Assembly: GCA_039028635.1 (NCBI GenBank)
Contig: JBCCHV010000049.1
Location: 1-49,714, forward strand
DNA length: 49,714 nt
DNA from: Acidobacteriota bacterium
GTDB lineage: Bacteria; Acidobacteriota; Thermoanaerobaculia; Multivoradales; JBCCEF01
Direction: 5' to 3'
Shown here: in pieces, positions 43,334 through 49,714 of the stretch
How the letters are laid out: each line of letters opens with the position of its first letter
Numbering within the stretch: position 1 is the first letter of the stretch
Program-made: the position numbers and the translations under genes
Notes under the pieces: model-generated
Seen by the model: only the letters and a program-made list of their open reading frames with translations
Database searches by the model: none
Told to the model about the DNA's origin: nothing

Positions 43334-45067
43334 TCAGTCCGCCTTGCGTCGCGCCCCGGCGGCGAGGTCCGGCGCCCGACGATGGAAGTCCGTCGCCTGC
43401 TGATAGGCGTGGGCCAGGCGGAGCACGTCCGACTCCCCGAACAAGCGCCCAACGAAGCTGATCGACGCCGGCGTACCGTCTTTGCGGAAGCCGTGCGGCA
43501 CCACCACCGTCGGATGACCGGTGAGGTTGGTGAGCAGCAGATTGTTGCCGCCGAAGGACGGCACCACATAGGCGTCGAGATCGCCGAGGGCCGCCTCGAG
43601 GCGCGCCATCACCAGGCGGCGAATGCGGCTCGCCTGCAGATACTCGACGGCCGGAATGGTGCGCGCCTGGCGAAACACGTTGGGCCAGGCGTTGGCGATC
43701 TGCCGCACCAGGCGATCGTCGTCGCCACTGCGCGTCAGGTCGTCGAAGGCGGTCGCCGCTTCGGCGCTCAAGATGAACGAGAGGTGACTCACCGGCAGGT
43801 CGTCGGGCAGCTCCCAGGGAGTCAGCTCGATGCCGAGGGTGCGCAGTCGAGCGAGGGCGGCACGATCCATGGCTCGCACCTCGGCGTCGTCGCTCTCCTC
43901 CACCGGCGCCTCGAACAGGGAGCGGACATAGCCCACCTTGAGGGTCCTGGGATCGCGCTGCGCATCCCAGCGGAAGGGCCGGTCGACGAGGCTGGGATCA
44001 CCGCCCATCGCACCGCCGTGGATGGCGTCGAAGATGAGGGCGCAGTCCTCCACCGAGCGGGCGATCGGGCCGATCTTGTCCATCGTCCAGGAGAGGGCCA
44101 TGGCGCCCTGCCGGCTCACCCTGCCGAAGGTCGGCCGCAGGCCGGTCACGCCGCAGCGAGTGCACGGCGACACGATCGAGCCCCAGGTCTCGGTGCCGAT
44201 GGCGAAGGCCACCAGCCCGGCCGCCGTCGCCGACGCCGAGCCCGCCGACGAACCGCTCGAGCCCTGTTCCGGATTCCACGGGTTGCGCGTCTTGCCGCCG
44301 AACCAGACATCGCCCCAGGCGAGGGCCCCGAGGGTGAGCTTGGCGACCAGCACGGCGCCGGCCGCGTCGAGCCGACGCACCACCTCGGCATCCTCGTCGA
44401 TCACCTGATCTTTGAAGGGCTCCGCCCCCCAGGTGGTGGGATGGCCGGCCACCGCCAGGAGATCCTTGGCTCCCCAGGGGACGCCGTGCAGCGGTCCACG
44501 ATAGCGACCGGCGGCGATCTCGCGATCGGCGGCCTCGGCCTGCGCCATGGCGCGCTCCGGCAAGCGGGTGGTGACGCACTCGAGCAGGCCGTCCCAGCGC
44601 TCGAGCCGCGAGAGATACATCCGGGTCAGGGCGACGGAGCTCACCTGCCGGGCTTCGATCTTCGCCGCCAGCTCGGTGACCGGACGGAAGGCGAGATCCT
44701 CGACCGCCGCGGGCGCCGCGCCGACTTCCACCGGACTGCGCCGCGACGGCCCGGGATCGTCGCGGTCCGCGACCGGCAGGACGGCGAAGGTCTGCGCCGG
44801 GGCGATCTCGTTGGCCACCGCGACCTGCCGCAGGGCCTGGTAGTCGGCGCGCAGCTCGGCCAGGCCTTCGAGCATCAGATCGCGCTCCTGGTCGCTGAAC
44901 TCGAGGCCCGCCAAGGCCTCGGCGTGCTGCAGGTCTTGGCGCGTGATCGGCGCTTCCTGCTCGGCGGCCCAGAGCAGTTTCGGAAAAGCTCCCCCGGCGA
45001 CGCCAAAGCTCAATAGCAGGGCACCGAAACGGCGCCGATCGAGGGTTTGCTGGGCAGCTCGGCTCAT
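43334..45067 (-). CDS. Secreted amidase-signature enzyme
   Basis: This is a 577-residue protein from ATG 45067 (GGAGG eight bases upstream). The N-terminus has a TAT-like signal (DRRRFGALLLSFGVAGGAFP). The amidase signature is complete: the catalytic Lys in VPWGAKDLLAVAG, the cis-Ser in GSSGSSAGSASATAAGLVAF and the nucleophile Ser in ETWGSIVSPCTRCGVTGLRP. It should hydrolyse an amide in the periplasm or outside. With the sulfatase 36 bases downstream it may degrade sulfated or amidated substrates, which is inference. The amidated substrate is unknown. Confidence 0.92.
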   Translation of the reverse strand: MSRAAQQTLDRRRFGALLLSFGVAGGAFPKLLWAAEQEAPITRQDLQHAEALAGLEFSDQERDLMLEGLAELRADYQALRQVAVANEIAPAQTFAVLPVADRDDPGPSRRSPVEVGAAPAAVEDLAFRPVTELAAKIEARQVSSVALTRMYLSRLERWDGLLECVTTRLPERAMAQAEAADREIAAGRYRGPLHGVPWGAKDLLAVAGHPTTWGAEPFKDQVIDEDAEVVRRLDAAGAVLVAKLTLGALAWGDVWFGGKTRNPWNPEQGSSGSSAGSASATAAGLVAFAIGTETWGSIVSPCTRCGVTGLRPTFGRVSRQGAMALSWTMDKIGPIARSVEDCALIFDAIHGGAMGGDPSLVDRPFRWDAQRDPRTLKVGYVRSLFEAPVEESDDAEVRAMDRAALARLRTLGIELTPWELPDDLPVSHLSFILSAEAATAFDDLTRSGDDDRLVRQIANAWPNVFRQARTIPAVEYLQASRIRRLVMARLEAALGDLDAYVVPSFGGNNLLLTNLTGHPTVVVPHGFRKDGTPASISFVGRLFGESDVLRLAHAYQQATDFHRRAPDLAAGARRKAD

Positions 45068-45148
45068 CACGAGGACCTCCGAAGAAGCGAATTGCGTCGC
45101 GCAGCGAAACATTCTCGCCACCGCGACCGTGGTGTGGGATGAACGCCA

Positions 45149-45162
45149 CGAGATCGATCTCG
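45149..45162. promoter_or_regulatory. 14-bp palindrome between divergent genes
   Basis: CGAGATCGATCTCG is a perfect 14-bp palindrome centred between the amidase start (45067) and the start at 45207. It is a candidate operator for either or both; no regulator is encoded close by. Its GATC core is common in GC-rich DNA, so chance is possible. Confidence 0.35.
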
Positions 45163-45206
45163 AGAGCTCGCTCGCTGACCCATAGCAATCTAGGAGATCA
45201 CGCCCC

Positions 45207-45758
45207 ATGAAAGCATTCAAGCTCCTCAGCTTCAGCCTGATCCTGTTACTCGCCGCCGGCTCCGCCGCCGCCTCCGACCTCTGGCTCCACGTCACCGTCG
45301 ACGAGGGCGAAGACGGCACCCAGGTGCGCGTCAACCTGCCCCTGAGCATCGCCGAGAAGGCCCTCGCCATGCTGCCCGCCGACGAGATCGAGCACGGCCG
45401 CATTCGCATCGACGACACCGACTGGAGCATCGCCGAGCTGCGCGAGCTCTGGCAGTCCTTCGAGGACACCCAGGACGCCGTCTTCGTCGACATCGACGAC
45501 AAGGACCAGCGCCTTCAGGTGCGCAAGGAGGACGGCTACCTGCGAGTCGCCACCGTCGAGTCCCGGGACGGTTCTCACATCGACGCCCGCCTGCCCCTCG
45601 AGGTGGTCGACGCCCTGCTCTCCGGAGACGGCAATGAAATCAACCTGATGGGCGCCATCCAGGCCCTCGCCGATCGCGGCGCCGGGGAGCTGGTGACGGT
45701 GACCGACGACGACACCCGGGTGCGGGTGTGGGTCGATCACTACGCCGAATCGCGCTAG
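45207..45758 (+). CDS. Small exported acidic protein, first of a related pair
   Basis: This is a 183-residue protein with a signal peptide (MKAFKLLSFSLILLLAAGSA) and AGGAG ten bases upstream. The mature part is very acidic and begins SDLWLHVTVDEGEDGTQVRV followed by LPLSIAEKALAMLPADE. A second similar stretch, LRVATVESRDGSHIDARLPL then VVDALLSGDG, follows. This V-x-V-x-E-x-G...LP-x-x-x pattern recurs in the next gene, so the two are likely paralogues. I know no named family; similar proteins appear with anti-sigma or DUF4097-like envelope-stress loci. The pair is ended by the terminator at 46283. Confidence 0.75.
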   Translation: MKAFKLLSFSLILLLAAGSAAASDLWLHVTVDEGEDGTQVRVNLPLSIAEKALAMLPADEIEHGRIRIDDTDWSIAELRELWQSFEDTQDAVFVDIDDKDQRLQVRKEDGYLRVATVESRDGSHIDARLPLEVVDALLSGDGNEINLMGAIQALADRGAGELVTVTDDDTRVRVWVDHYAESR

Positions 45759-45776
45759 GTCCGAGAGGAGAGAGCC

Positions 45777-46232
45777 ATGATGAAGAAAGCCTTCTGGATC
45801 GCCATCGGCCTGACCTGCGTCATGTTGGTCGGCACCGTCGGCGCCGCCGGCATCGCGGTCGCCAGCGTGCGCCACGCCGGGATGGTCCACGTCTCGGTGC
45901 AGGAAGTCGGAGAGCCGGCGATCAACATCACCGTGCCGGCGGCCCTGGTCGGCCTCGCCATGTCGGCGGCGACGCGCTTCATTCCGGAAGACGAGCGCGC
46001 CGAGATCCGCTCCGAGGTCGGCCCTTGGGCGCCGCACGTTCGCGAGGTGATCGACGAGTTCCGCGCCATGCCCGACGCCACCATCGTCGAAGTCCTCGAT
46101 GGCGACGACTCGGTGGAGGTGCGCAAGGTCCGCAACAGCCTGGTGATCGACGTCTCCGAGCCCGGCACCGAGGTCCACGTCGAGATGCCGGTGGTGCTGA
46201 TGAGCCAGGCCCTGAAAGTCGTCGACCTCTAG
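45777..46232 (+). CDS. Small exported protein, second of a related pair
   Basis: This is a 151-residue protein with a signal anchor (MMKKAFWIAIGLTCVMLVGT). The mature part has GMVHVSVQEVGEPAINITVP followed by ALVGLAMSAATRFIPEDE, then DDSVEVRKVRNSLVIDVSEP and GTEVHVEMPVVLMSQALK. It aligns by eye with the 45207 protein in order and spacing of its two strand-helix units. It starts 18 bases after that gene and ends the transcript. The function is unknown, and an envelope-stress or chaperone role is only inference. Confidence 0.75.
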   Translation: MMKKAFWIAIGLTCVMLVGTVGAAGIAVASVRHAGMVHVSVQEVGEPAINITVPAALVGLAMSAATRFIPEDERAEIRSEVGPWAPHVREVIDEFRAMPDATIVEVLDGDDSVEVRKVRNSLVIDVSEPGTEVHVEMPVVLMSQALKVVDL

Positions 46233-46626
46233 GCGCAAGCCACCTGCCGGTGATCGGCCGGCAGACTCCCCTCTCGGTTCCCACGGCCGGGGGTCGCTCC
46301 CAGGAGCGGTCCCCGGCCGTTTTCGTTGCCTGCTAGAACCGAGCACCCAAGGCTCGAATTCGTGCACCCGCCATCTCCTGGCGAGCAGCAAGCCCCCTGG
46401 CAGCGGCCCTCTCCTCCCCTTCCTGATCCGCTGAAGAAGTCCTGAAACCAGGGCTTTTCAGCGATCTCGAGGGCCTCCCTGCAAGCCTCCCAGAGAACCC
46501 GCCGCGAGCTCTGAGTCCGCTGGCCCTCGCCTTGCACAAAGGCCCTTCCATGAGGCCGCCGGTGCCGTCCTGCACCGGCGGCCATGAACCAACTCGGATC
46601 AACTTCAGGCGGAGGGTAGCTCACCC
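46233..46626. other. Gap between the small paired proteins and the IPTL-CTERM protein
   Basis: The first part holds the terminator at 46283-46327. From 46328 to about 46530 I see nothing definite. TTGCAC (about 46532-46537) could be a weak -35. Then a possible leader frame and hairpin (46550-46630) precede the large gene; its own Shine-Dalgarno, GGAGG, is about ten bases before the ATG. Confidence 0.5.
46283..46327 (+). terminator. Intrinsic terminator of the 45207-46232 operon
   Basis: ACGGCCGGGG (46283-46292) pairs with CCCCGGCCGT (46311-46320). An inner CGCTCC/GGAGCG hairpin extends the structure, and TTTTCGTT follows. It lies 50 bases after the stop at 46232. Confidence 0.8.
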
Positions 46627-46630
46627 ATGA
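46550..46630 (+). CDS. Possible 26-codon leader frame with a 12-bp hairpin
   Basis: An ATG at 46550 opens a frame of 26 codons (MRPPVPSCTGGHEP and onward) whose TGA overlaps the ATG of the large gene (CCATGA). AAAGG lies about seven bases upstream. Inside it, GGCCGCCGGTGC (46554-46565) and GCACCGGCGGCC (46572-46583) pair perfectly around CGTCCT. No T tract follows, so the hairpin is no terminator. A translated leader with an RNA hairpin would suit control by ribosome position. The composition is basic and short, so chance remains. Confidence 0.3.
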   Translation: MRPPVPSCTGGHEPTRINFRRRVAHP

Positions 46631-49212
46631 AAACCAACCATCGAGGACGACTCACAAACTTTTCACAGGGGCCCCAGGCCGGCTCGAGCCCACCGGCTCG
46701 CCAGGTCTGGACGGTGGCGAAGGTCGTCGGGAGATTCGCCCTGGTCGCGATCATCTCGACGGCCTTCGCCGTGCCCGGAGCGCTGGCCGCGACCTTCACC
46801 GTCAACGCCGCGGACGACGTCAACGACGCCAGCTGTGACGGCGTCCACTGCTCCCTGCGCGAAGCCATCCTCGCCGCCAATGGCGCCGCCGGTCCGGACG
46901 ACATCGAGTTCGACATCGCCGGCGGCGGCGTTCAGACCATCGCCGTCACCGGCTCGGCGCTACCGGCCGTGACCGAGGCCTTGACCATCGACGGCTATAG
47001 CCAGCCGGGGGCCTCGGCCAACACCCTGGCGGTGGGTTCCGATGCGGTGATCCTGATCGAGCTCGACGGCTCTGCCCTCGGTGGCGGCGCCGGCTTGACC
47101 CTCTCCGCTTCCGGATGCACCGTGCGCGGTCTCGCCATCGGCGGCTTTCCCGGCGCCGGCATCAACAACCCCGCCGCCAGCACCGGGCAAGTGATCGCCG
47201 GCAACTTCGTCGGCCTCGCCGCCGACGGCTCGACCGCCGCCGGCAATGGCGGCGTCGGCGTGCGCTGCATCGCCTGCTCGACGGCCCTGATCGGTGGCAC
47301 CGCCCCGGCCGACCGCAACGTCATCTCGGCCAACGGCGTCCACGGCATCAGCTTTCAGACCGCCGCCCCGGACAACACCGTCCAGGGCAACTACATCGGT
47401 ACCGACGCCTCCGGCACCCTCGACCGCGGCAACACCCAGCGCGGCATCTGGATCACCGGCGGCGGGGCGACCTCCAACACCATCGGCGGCTCGGTGGCCG
47501 GCGCCGGCAATGTCATCTCCGGCAATGGCAGCGAGGGCGTGCGGGTCAACGGCAGCTCGACGGTGATTGCCGGCAACTTCATCGGCACCGACGCCACCGG
47601 CAGCGCCGCCCTCCCCAACGGCTTGGGAGTACAGCTCCAAACGGCTCAGAACACCGTCGGAGGACTGCTCGCCGCCGCTCGCAATGTCATCTCCGGCAAC
47701 AACGGCCGCGGCATCTTGATCAACTCCGGAGCCAGCGAAAACCTGGTGGCGGGCAACTTCATCGGCACCGACGTCAGCGGCACCGTGGCCCTTCCCAACG
47801 GCTCCGGCATGTTGATCATCAGCGCTTCCGACAACACCGTCGGCGGCACCAGCAGCGCGGCTCGCAACGTCATCTCGGGCAACAACGGTACCGGTATCCG
47901 CATCGCCACCGGCAGCGATGCCACCAGCGGCAACACGGTAGCCGGCAACTTCATCGGCACCGACGTGTCGGGTACGCTGCCCCTCGGCAACGGCATCCAC
48001 GGCATCTCCCTGGCCAGCGATGGGGTGACGGCGCTGTCTTCCAACACCGTCGGCGGTGCCGCCGCCGGCGCCGCCAACGTCATCGCCGCCAACACCGAAG
48101 CCGCCATCGCGACCTCGGGCGCCACCTCGAGCTCGAACGCCGTCGTCGGCAACTTCATCGGCACCGACCTCGGCGCCGCCCTGGCGCTGCCCAACGCCAT
48201 CGGCATCCGCCTCGAGTTGGGCGCCAGCCTGCAGGTGCAGAGCAACCGCATCCTGAACAACGGCACCGGTGTCTTCCTGGAAGGCGCCGGCTCGTCCTTC
48301 GAGGCCGCCTCCGACGGCAACTGTCTGGCCTTCAACGGCACCGGCGTCGACAACACCACCGGCGCCGGCACCAGCTTCGTCGACAACTGGTGGGGGTCAC
48401 CGGATGGTCCTTCCGGCGTCGGACCGGGCGCCGGCGACTCGGTCAGCAGCGACGTTCTCTTCGCCCCCTTCCTGGCGGCTCCTCCCACCGGCTGCCCGAG
48501 CTCCACCGGCCAGGTGATCGTCTCCCAGGACACCATCCCCGACGGGCCTCAAGACTTCGCTTTCACCGGCGACCTCGGCGCCTTCAGCCTCGACGACGAC
48601 ACCGACCCGACGCTGCTGGCCTCACAATCCTTCTTCGTCCCCGCCGGCATCTACAACGTCACCGCCTCGGTGGTCGCCGGCTTCACTCTGACCGACCTGT
48701 TCTGCAGCGACCCGAGCGGCATCTCGACCGGCGACCTCGGCACCCGGACGGTGAGCGTCGACCTGCTCGCCGGCGAGACCGTCACCTGCACCTTCGTGAG
48801 TGTCGAGGACGGCTCCATCACCATCACCAAGGACGTCGTGCCGGACTCGCCGCAGGACTTCGACTACACCGGCGACCTCGGCGGCTTCAGCCTCGACGAC
48901 GACGCCGATCCGACGCTGCCCACCAGCGAGACCTTCATGGTGGCTCCTGGGACCTATCTGGTGACCGAGCTGGCGGTCGCGAACCTGCCGCTGACCGACA
49001 TCGAGTGCGTCGACCCGAGCGGCGACACCCTCGTCGACCTCGACACCGCCACCGCCACCATCGAGCTCGGCGACGGCGAGGCGGTGGCTTGCACCTTCGT
49101 CTCCGCAGCACCGGTGATCGCCATTCCGACCCTCGGCACCTACGGCCTGTTGGCGATGGTCGGCCTGCTGCTGGTGACGGCGATGCGGGTGCTGCGGCGT
49201 CGTTCGACCTGA
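46627..49212 (+). CDS. CSLREA/parallel beta-helix surface protein with IPTL-CTERM anchor
   Basis: This is an 861-residue exported protein. After a long N-terminal leader and hydrophobic stretch (FALVAIISTAFAVPGALAAT), residues about 57-85 hold the CSLREA domain (DCSREA-like NDASCDGVHCSLREAILA). Residues about 100-560 form a right-handed beta-helix with five long repeats built on NVISGN and AGNFIGTD. Two repeats of about 100 residues follow (from 628 and 729), built on PQDF-TGDLG-FSLDDD. It ends with APVIAIPTLGTYGLLAMVG, a helix and RRRST: the IPTL-CTERM signal, processed by an archaeosortase/exosortase-like enzyme not seen here. It is probably a surface adhesin. Confidence 0.93.
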   Translation: MKTNHRGRLTNFSQGPQAGSSPPARQVWTVAKVVGRFALVAIISTAFAVPGALAATFTVNAADDVNDASCDGVHCSLREAILAANGAAGPDDIEFDIAGGGVQTIAVTGSALPAVTEALTIDGYSQPGASANTLAVGSDAVILIELDGSALGGGAGLTLSASGCTVRGLAIGGFPGAGINNPAASTGQVIAGNFVGLAADGSTAAGNGGVGVRCIACSTALIGGTAPADRNVISANGVHGISFQTAAPDNTVQGNYIGTDASGTLDRGNTQRGIWITGGGATSNTIGGSVAGAGNVISGNGSEGVRVNGSSTVIAGNFIGTDATGSAALPNGLGVQLQTAQNTVGGLLAAARNVISGNNGRGILINSGASENLVAGNFIGTDVSGTVALPNGSGMLIISASDNTVGGTSSAARNVISGNNGTGIRIATGSDATSGNTVAGNFIGTDVSGTLPLGNGIHGISLASDGVTALSSNTVGGAAAGAANVIAANTEAAIATSGATSSSNAVVGNFIGTDLGAALALPNAIGIRLELGASLQVQSNRILNNGTGVFLEGAGSSFEAASDGNCLAFNGTGVDNTTGAGTSFVDNWWGSPDGPSGVGPGAGDSVSSDVLFAPFLAAPPTGCPSSTGQVIVSQDTIPDGPQDFAFTGDLGAFSLDDDTDPTLLASQSFFVPAGIYNVTASVVAGFTLTDLFCSDPSGISTGDLGTRTVSVDLLAGETVTCTFVSVEDGSITITKDVVPDSPQDFDYTGDLGGFSLDDDADPTLPTSETFMVAPGTYLVTELAVANLPLTDIECVDPSGDTLVDLDTATATIELGDGEAVACTFVSAAPVIAIPTLGTYGLLAMVGLLLVTAMRVLRRRST
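47317..48270. repeat. Five beta-helix repeats in the surface protein
   Basis: Each unit of about 60-70 codons has NVIS[GA]N, a GI/GV strand, and AGNFIGTD[AV][ST]GT followed by ALPNG. The units at about 47317, 47509, 47686, 47869 and 48070 are similar at DNA level, especially around GGCAACTTCATCGGCACCGA. The units probably arose by duplication and may recombine. Confidence 0.8.
48508..49110. repeat. Two tandem beta-sandwich repeats of about 100 codons
   Basis: The copies start at residues 628 (GQVIVSQDTIPDGPQDFAF) and 729 (GSITITKDVVPDSPQDFDY). Both continue TGDLG, FSLDDD, DPTL, a T-F-V strand and end CTFVS. They resemble prealbumin-like SpaA/DUF-type stalk domains. The DNA copies differ enough to be an old duplication. 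Confidence 0.8.
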
Positions 49213-49234
49213 TTCAGGACGCTCGGAAGCGAAA

Positions 49235-49270
49235 GGAGCCGGGCGGCGGAGGTTCTCGCCGCCCGGCTCC
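49235..49270 (+). terminator. 14-bp hairpin after the surface protein gene
   Basis: GGAGCCGGGCGGCG (49235-49248) pairs perfectly with CGCCGCCCGGCTCC (49257-49270) around an 8-base loop, 22 bases after the stop. No T tract follows (CGGCCCTC), so termination without a U tail or mRNA end protection are both possible. Confidence 0.6.
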
Positions 49271-49320
49271 CGGCCCTCACGGCAGTCTCCTCGAAACAAC
49301 TTTCAGCCAGGCGGTGACTC

Positions 49321-49714
49321 ATCAAAAGACTAAAAGTCCTTCTCCCGACTCTGCTGGCGTCCTTCCCGATGGCGACGCTGGCCAACCCGGTCCCCGAAAT
49401 CGAACCCCTACCGCGCATCGAGGCGGTCGCCGGCGAGTTTCGCCTCGCGGCCACCGGCGAGCGCCTCACGCCCCGCGGCAACAACTACGTCCGCCTGTCG
49501 TCGACCTCTCCGCGTTACCACTCGACCTTCGGCGCCGACTACGACCCGCAGGCCATCGAGATGGCCCTCTCCACCATGGCGGTCTTCGGCTACAACATCG
49601 TTCGGGTCTTCATCGACCCGGGCAACTGGAATCGCGAGACCGGCATCAATGGGCCCTGGGAGACCGGGCACCTCGACGAGGCCTACCTCGACCACTTCGC
49701 CGACTTCTTGCTGC
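49321..49714 (+). CDS. Start of a secreted glycoside hydrolase-like protein (runs off the right edge)
   Basis: The frame gives a perfect signal peptide from codon ATC at 49321: IKRLKVLLPTLLASFPMATL then ANPVPE. Then follow GEFRLAATGERLTPRGNNYV and MALSTMAVFGYNIVRVFIDP, typical of the first strands of a GH5/GH-A type TIM barrel (prGxNY, then NxVRV). No ATG, GTG or TTG lies between the in-frame TGA at 49315 and the signal peptide. The first in-frame ATG is codon 17 (49369), inside the signal peptide. So either ATC is the start or a base is wrong. About 131 codons are visible. Confidence 0.7.
   Translation, partial: MKRLKVLLPTLLASFPMATLANPVPEIEPLPRIEAVAGEFRLAATGERLTPRGNNYVRLSSTSPRYHSTFGADYDPQAIEMALSTMAVFGYNIVRVFIDPGNWNRETGINGPWETGHLDEAYLDHFADFLL

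Noticed and set aside
46960-48536. Minus-strand frames opposite the beta-helix gene
   Set aside because: They arise from the periodic codon use of the repeats; the plus-strand product has recognisable CSLREA, beta-helix and IPTL-CTERM parts.

Overview
The window is GC-rich, gene-dense, double-membrane bacterial DNA. The cues for that are TAT and Sec signal peptides, lipoboxes, a predicted outer-membrane barrel and LolA-like proteins. The mix of an IPTL-CTERM surface protein, XRE plus TPR regulator pairs, LytS/LytTR signalling, a secreted sulfatase and amidase, and many secreted orphans would fit an Acidobacteriota relative (perhaps Thermoanaerobaculia-like). That placement is inference; no rRNA or tRNA was recognised.

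Layout. 1-1812 (minus): the start of a secreted protein, a secreted orphan, and a coupled pair of unknown genes whose last bases hold five 11-bp tandem repeats. 2031-3622: a divergent regulatory block of an XRE regulator, an overlapping TPR protein and a convergent 26-codon ORF with a very strong ribosome-binding site. 3623-4048: a gene-free stretch with a strong minus-strand terminator that serves no visible gene. 4049-7475: prfC and a large membrane protein. 7472-12575: a TetR-controlled envelope transport operon (TetR, RND/MMPL transporter, LolA-like protein, outer-membrane barrel). 12577-17621: a possible insertion-sequence scar, an AT-rich promoter, then a complete B-C-A-D molybdoenzyme operon resembling tetrathionate/selenate reductases. 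18029-20826: a large secreted beta-sandwich protein and a Cys-rich secreted protein. 21006-25030: DUF3311 plus sodium/solute symporter, an M3 oligopeptidase and Ogt.

25053-34432: DUF1304, a GNAT enzyme, a fused alpha/beta-hydrolase and beta-lactamase-like protein, a LytS/LytTR two-component pair, a VOC plus TIGR01777 epimerase pair, DUF486, a secreted orphan and a methyltransferase. 34433-45067 (minus): a lipoprotein with one CxxCH haem motif, an MDR oxidoreductase, pheA, a GT39-like glycosyltransferase whose ribosome-binding site is buried in a hairpin, a secreted NTF2-like protein with a BlaI-type operator, a lipoprotein sulfatase and a secreted amidase. 45207-49714 (plus): two related small secreted proteins, a terminator, a CSLREA/beta-helix/IPTL-CTERM surface protein, and the start of a glycosidase-like gene that lacks a normal start codon.

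The best candidates for something undescribed are the 839-3622 block (XRE, TPR, strongly translated peptide, divergent orphan pair), the orphan terminator/RNA at 3796, the hydrolase-lactamase fusion, and the RNA or operator structures at 40905, 41567 and 46550.
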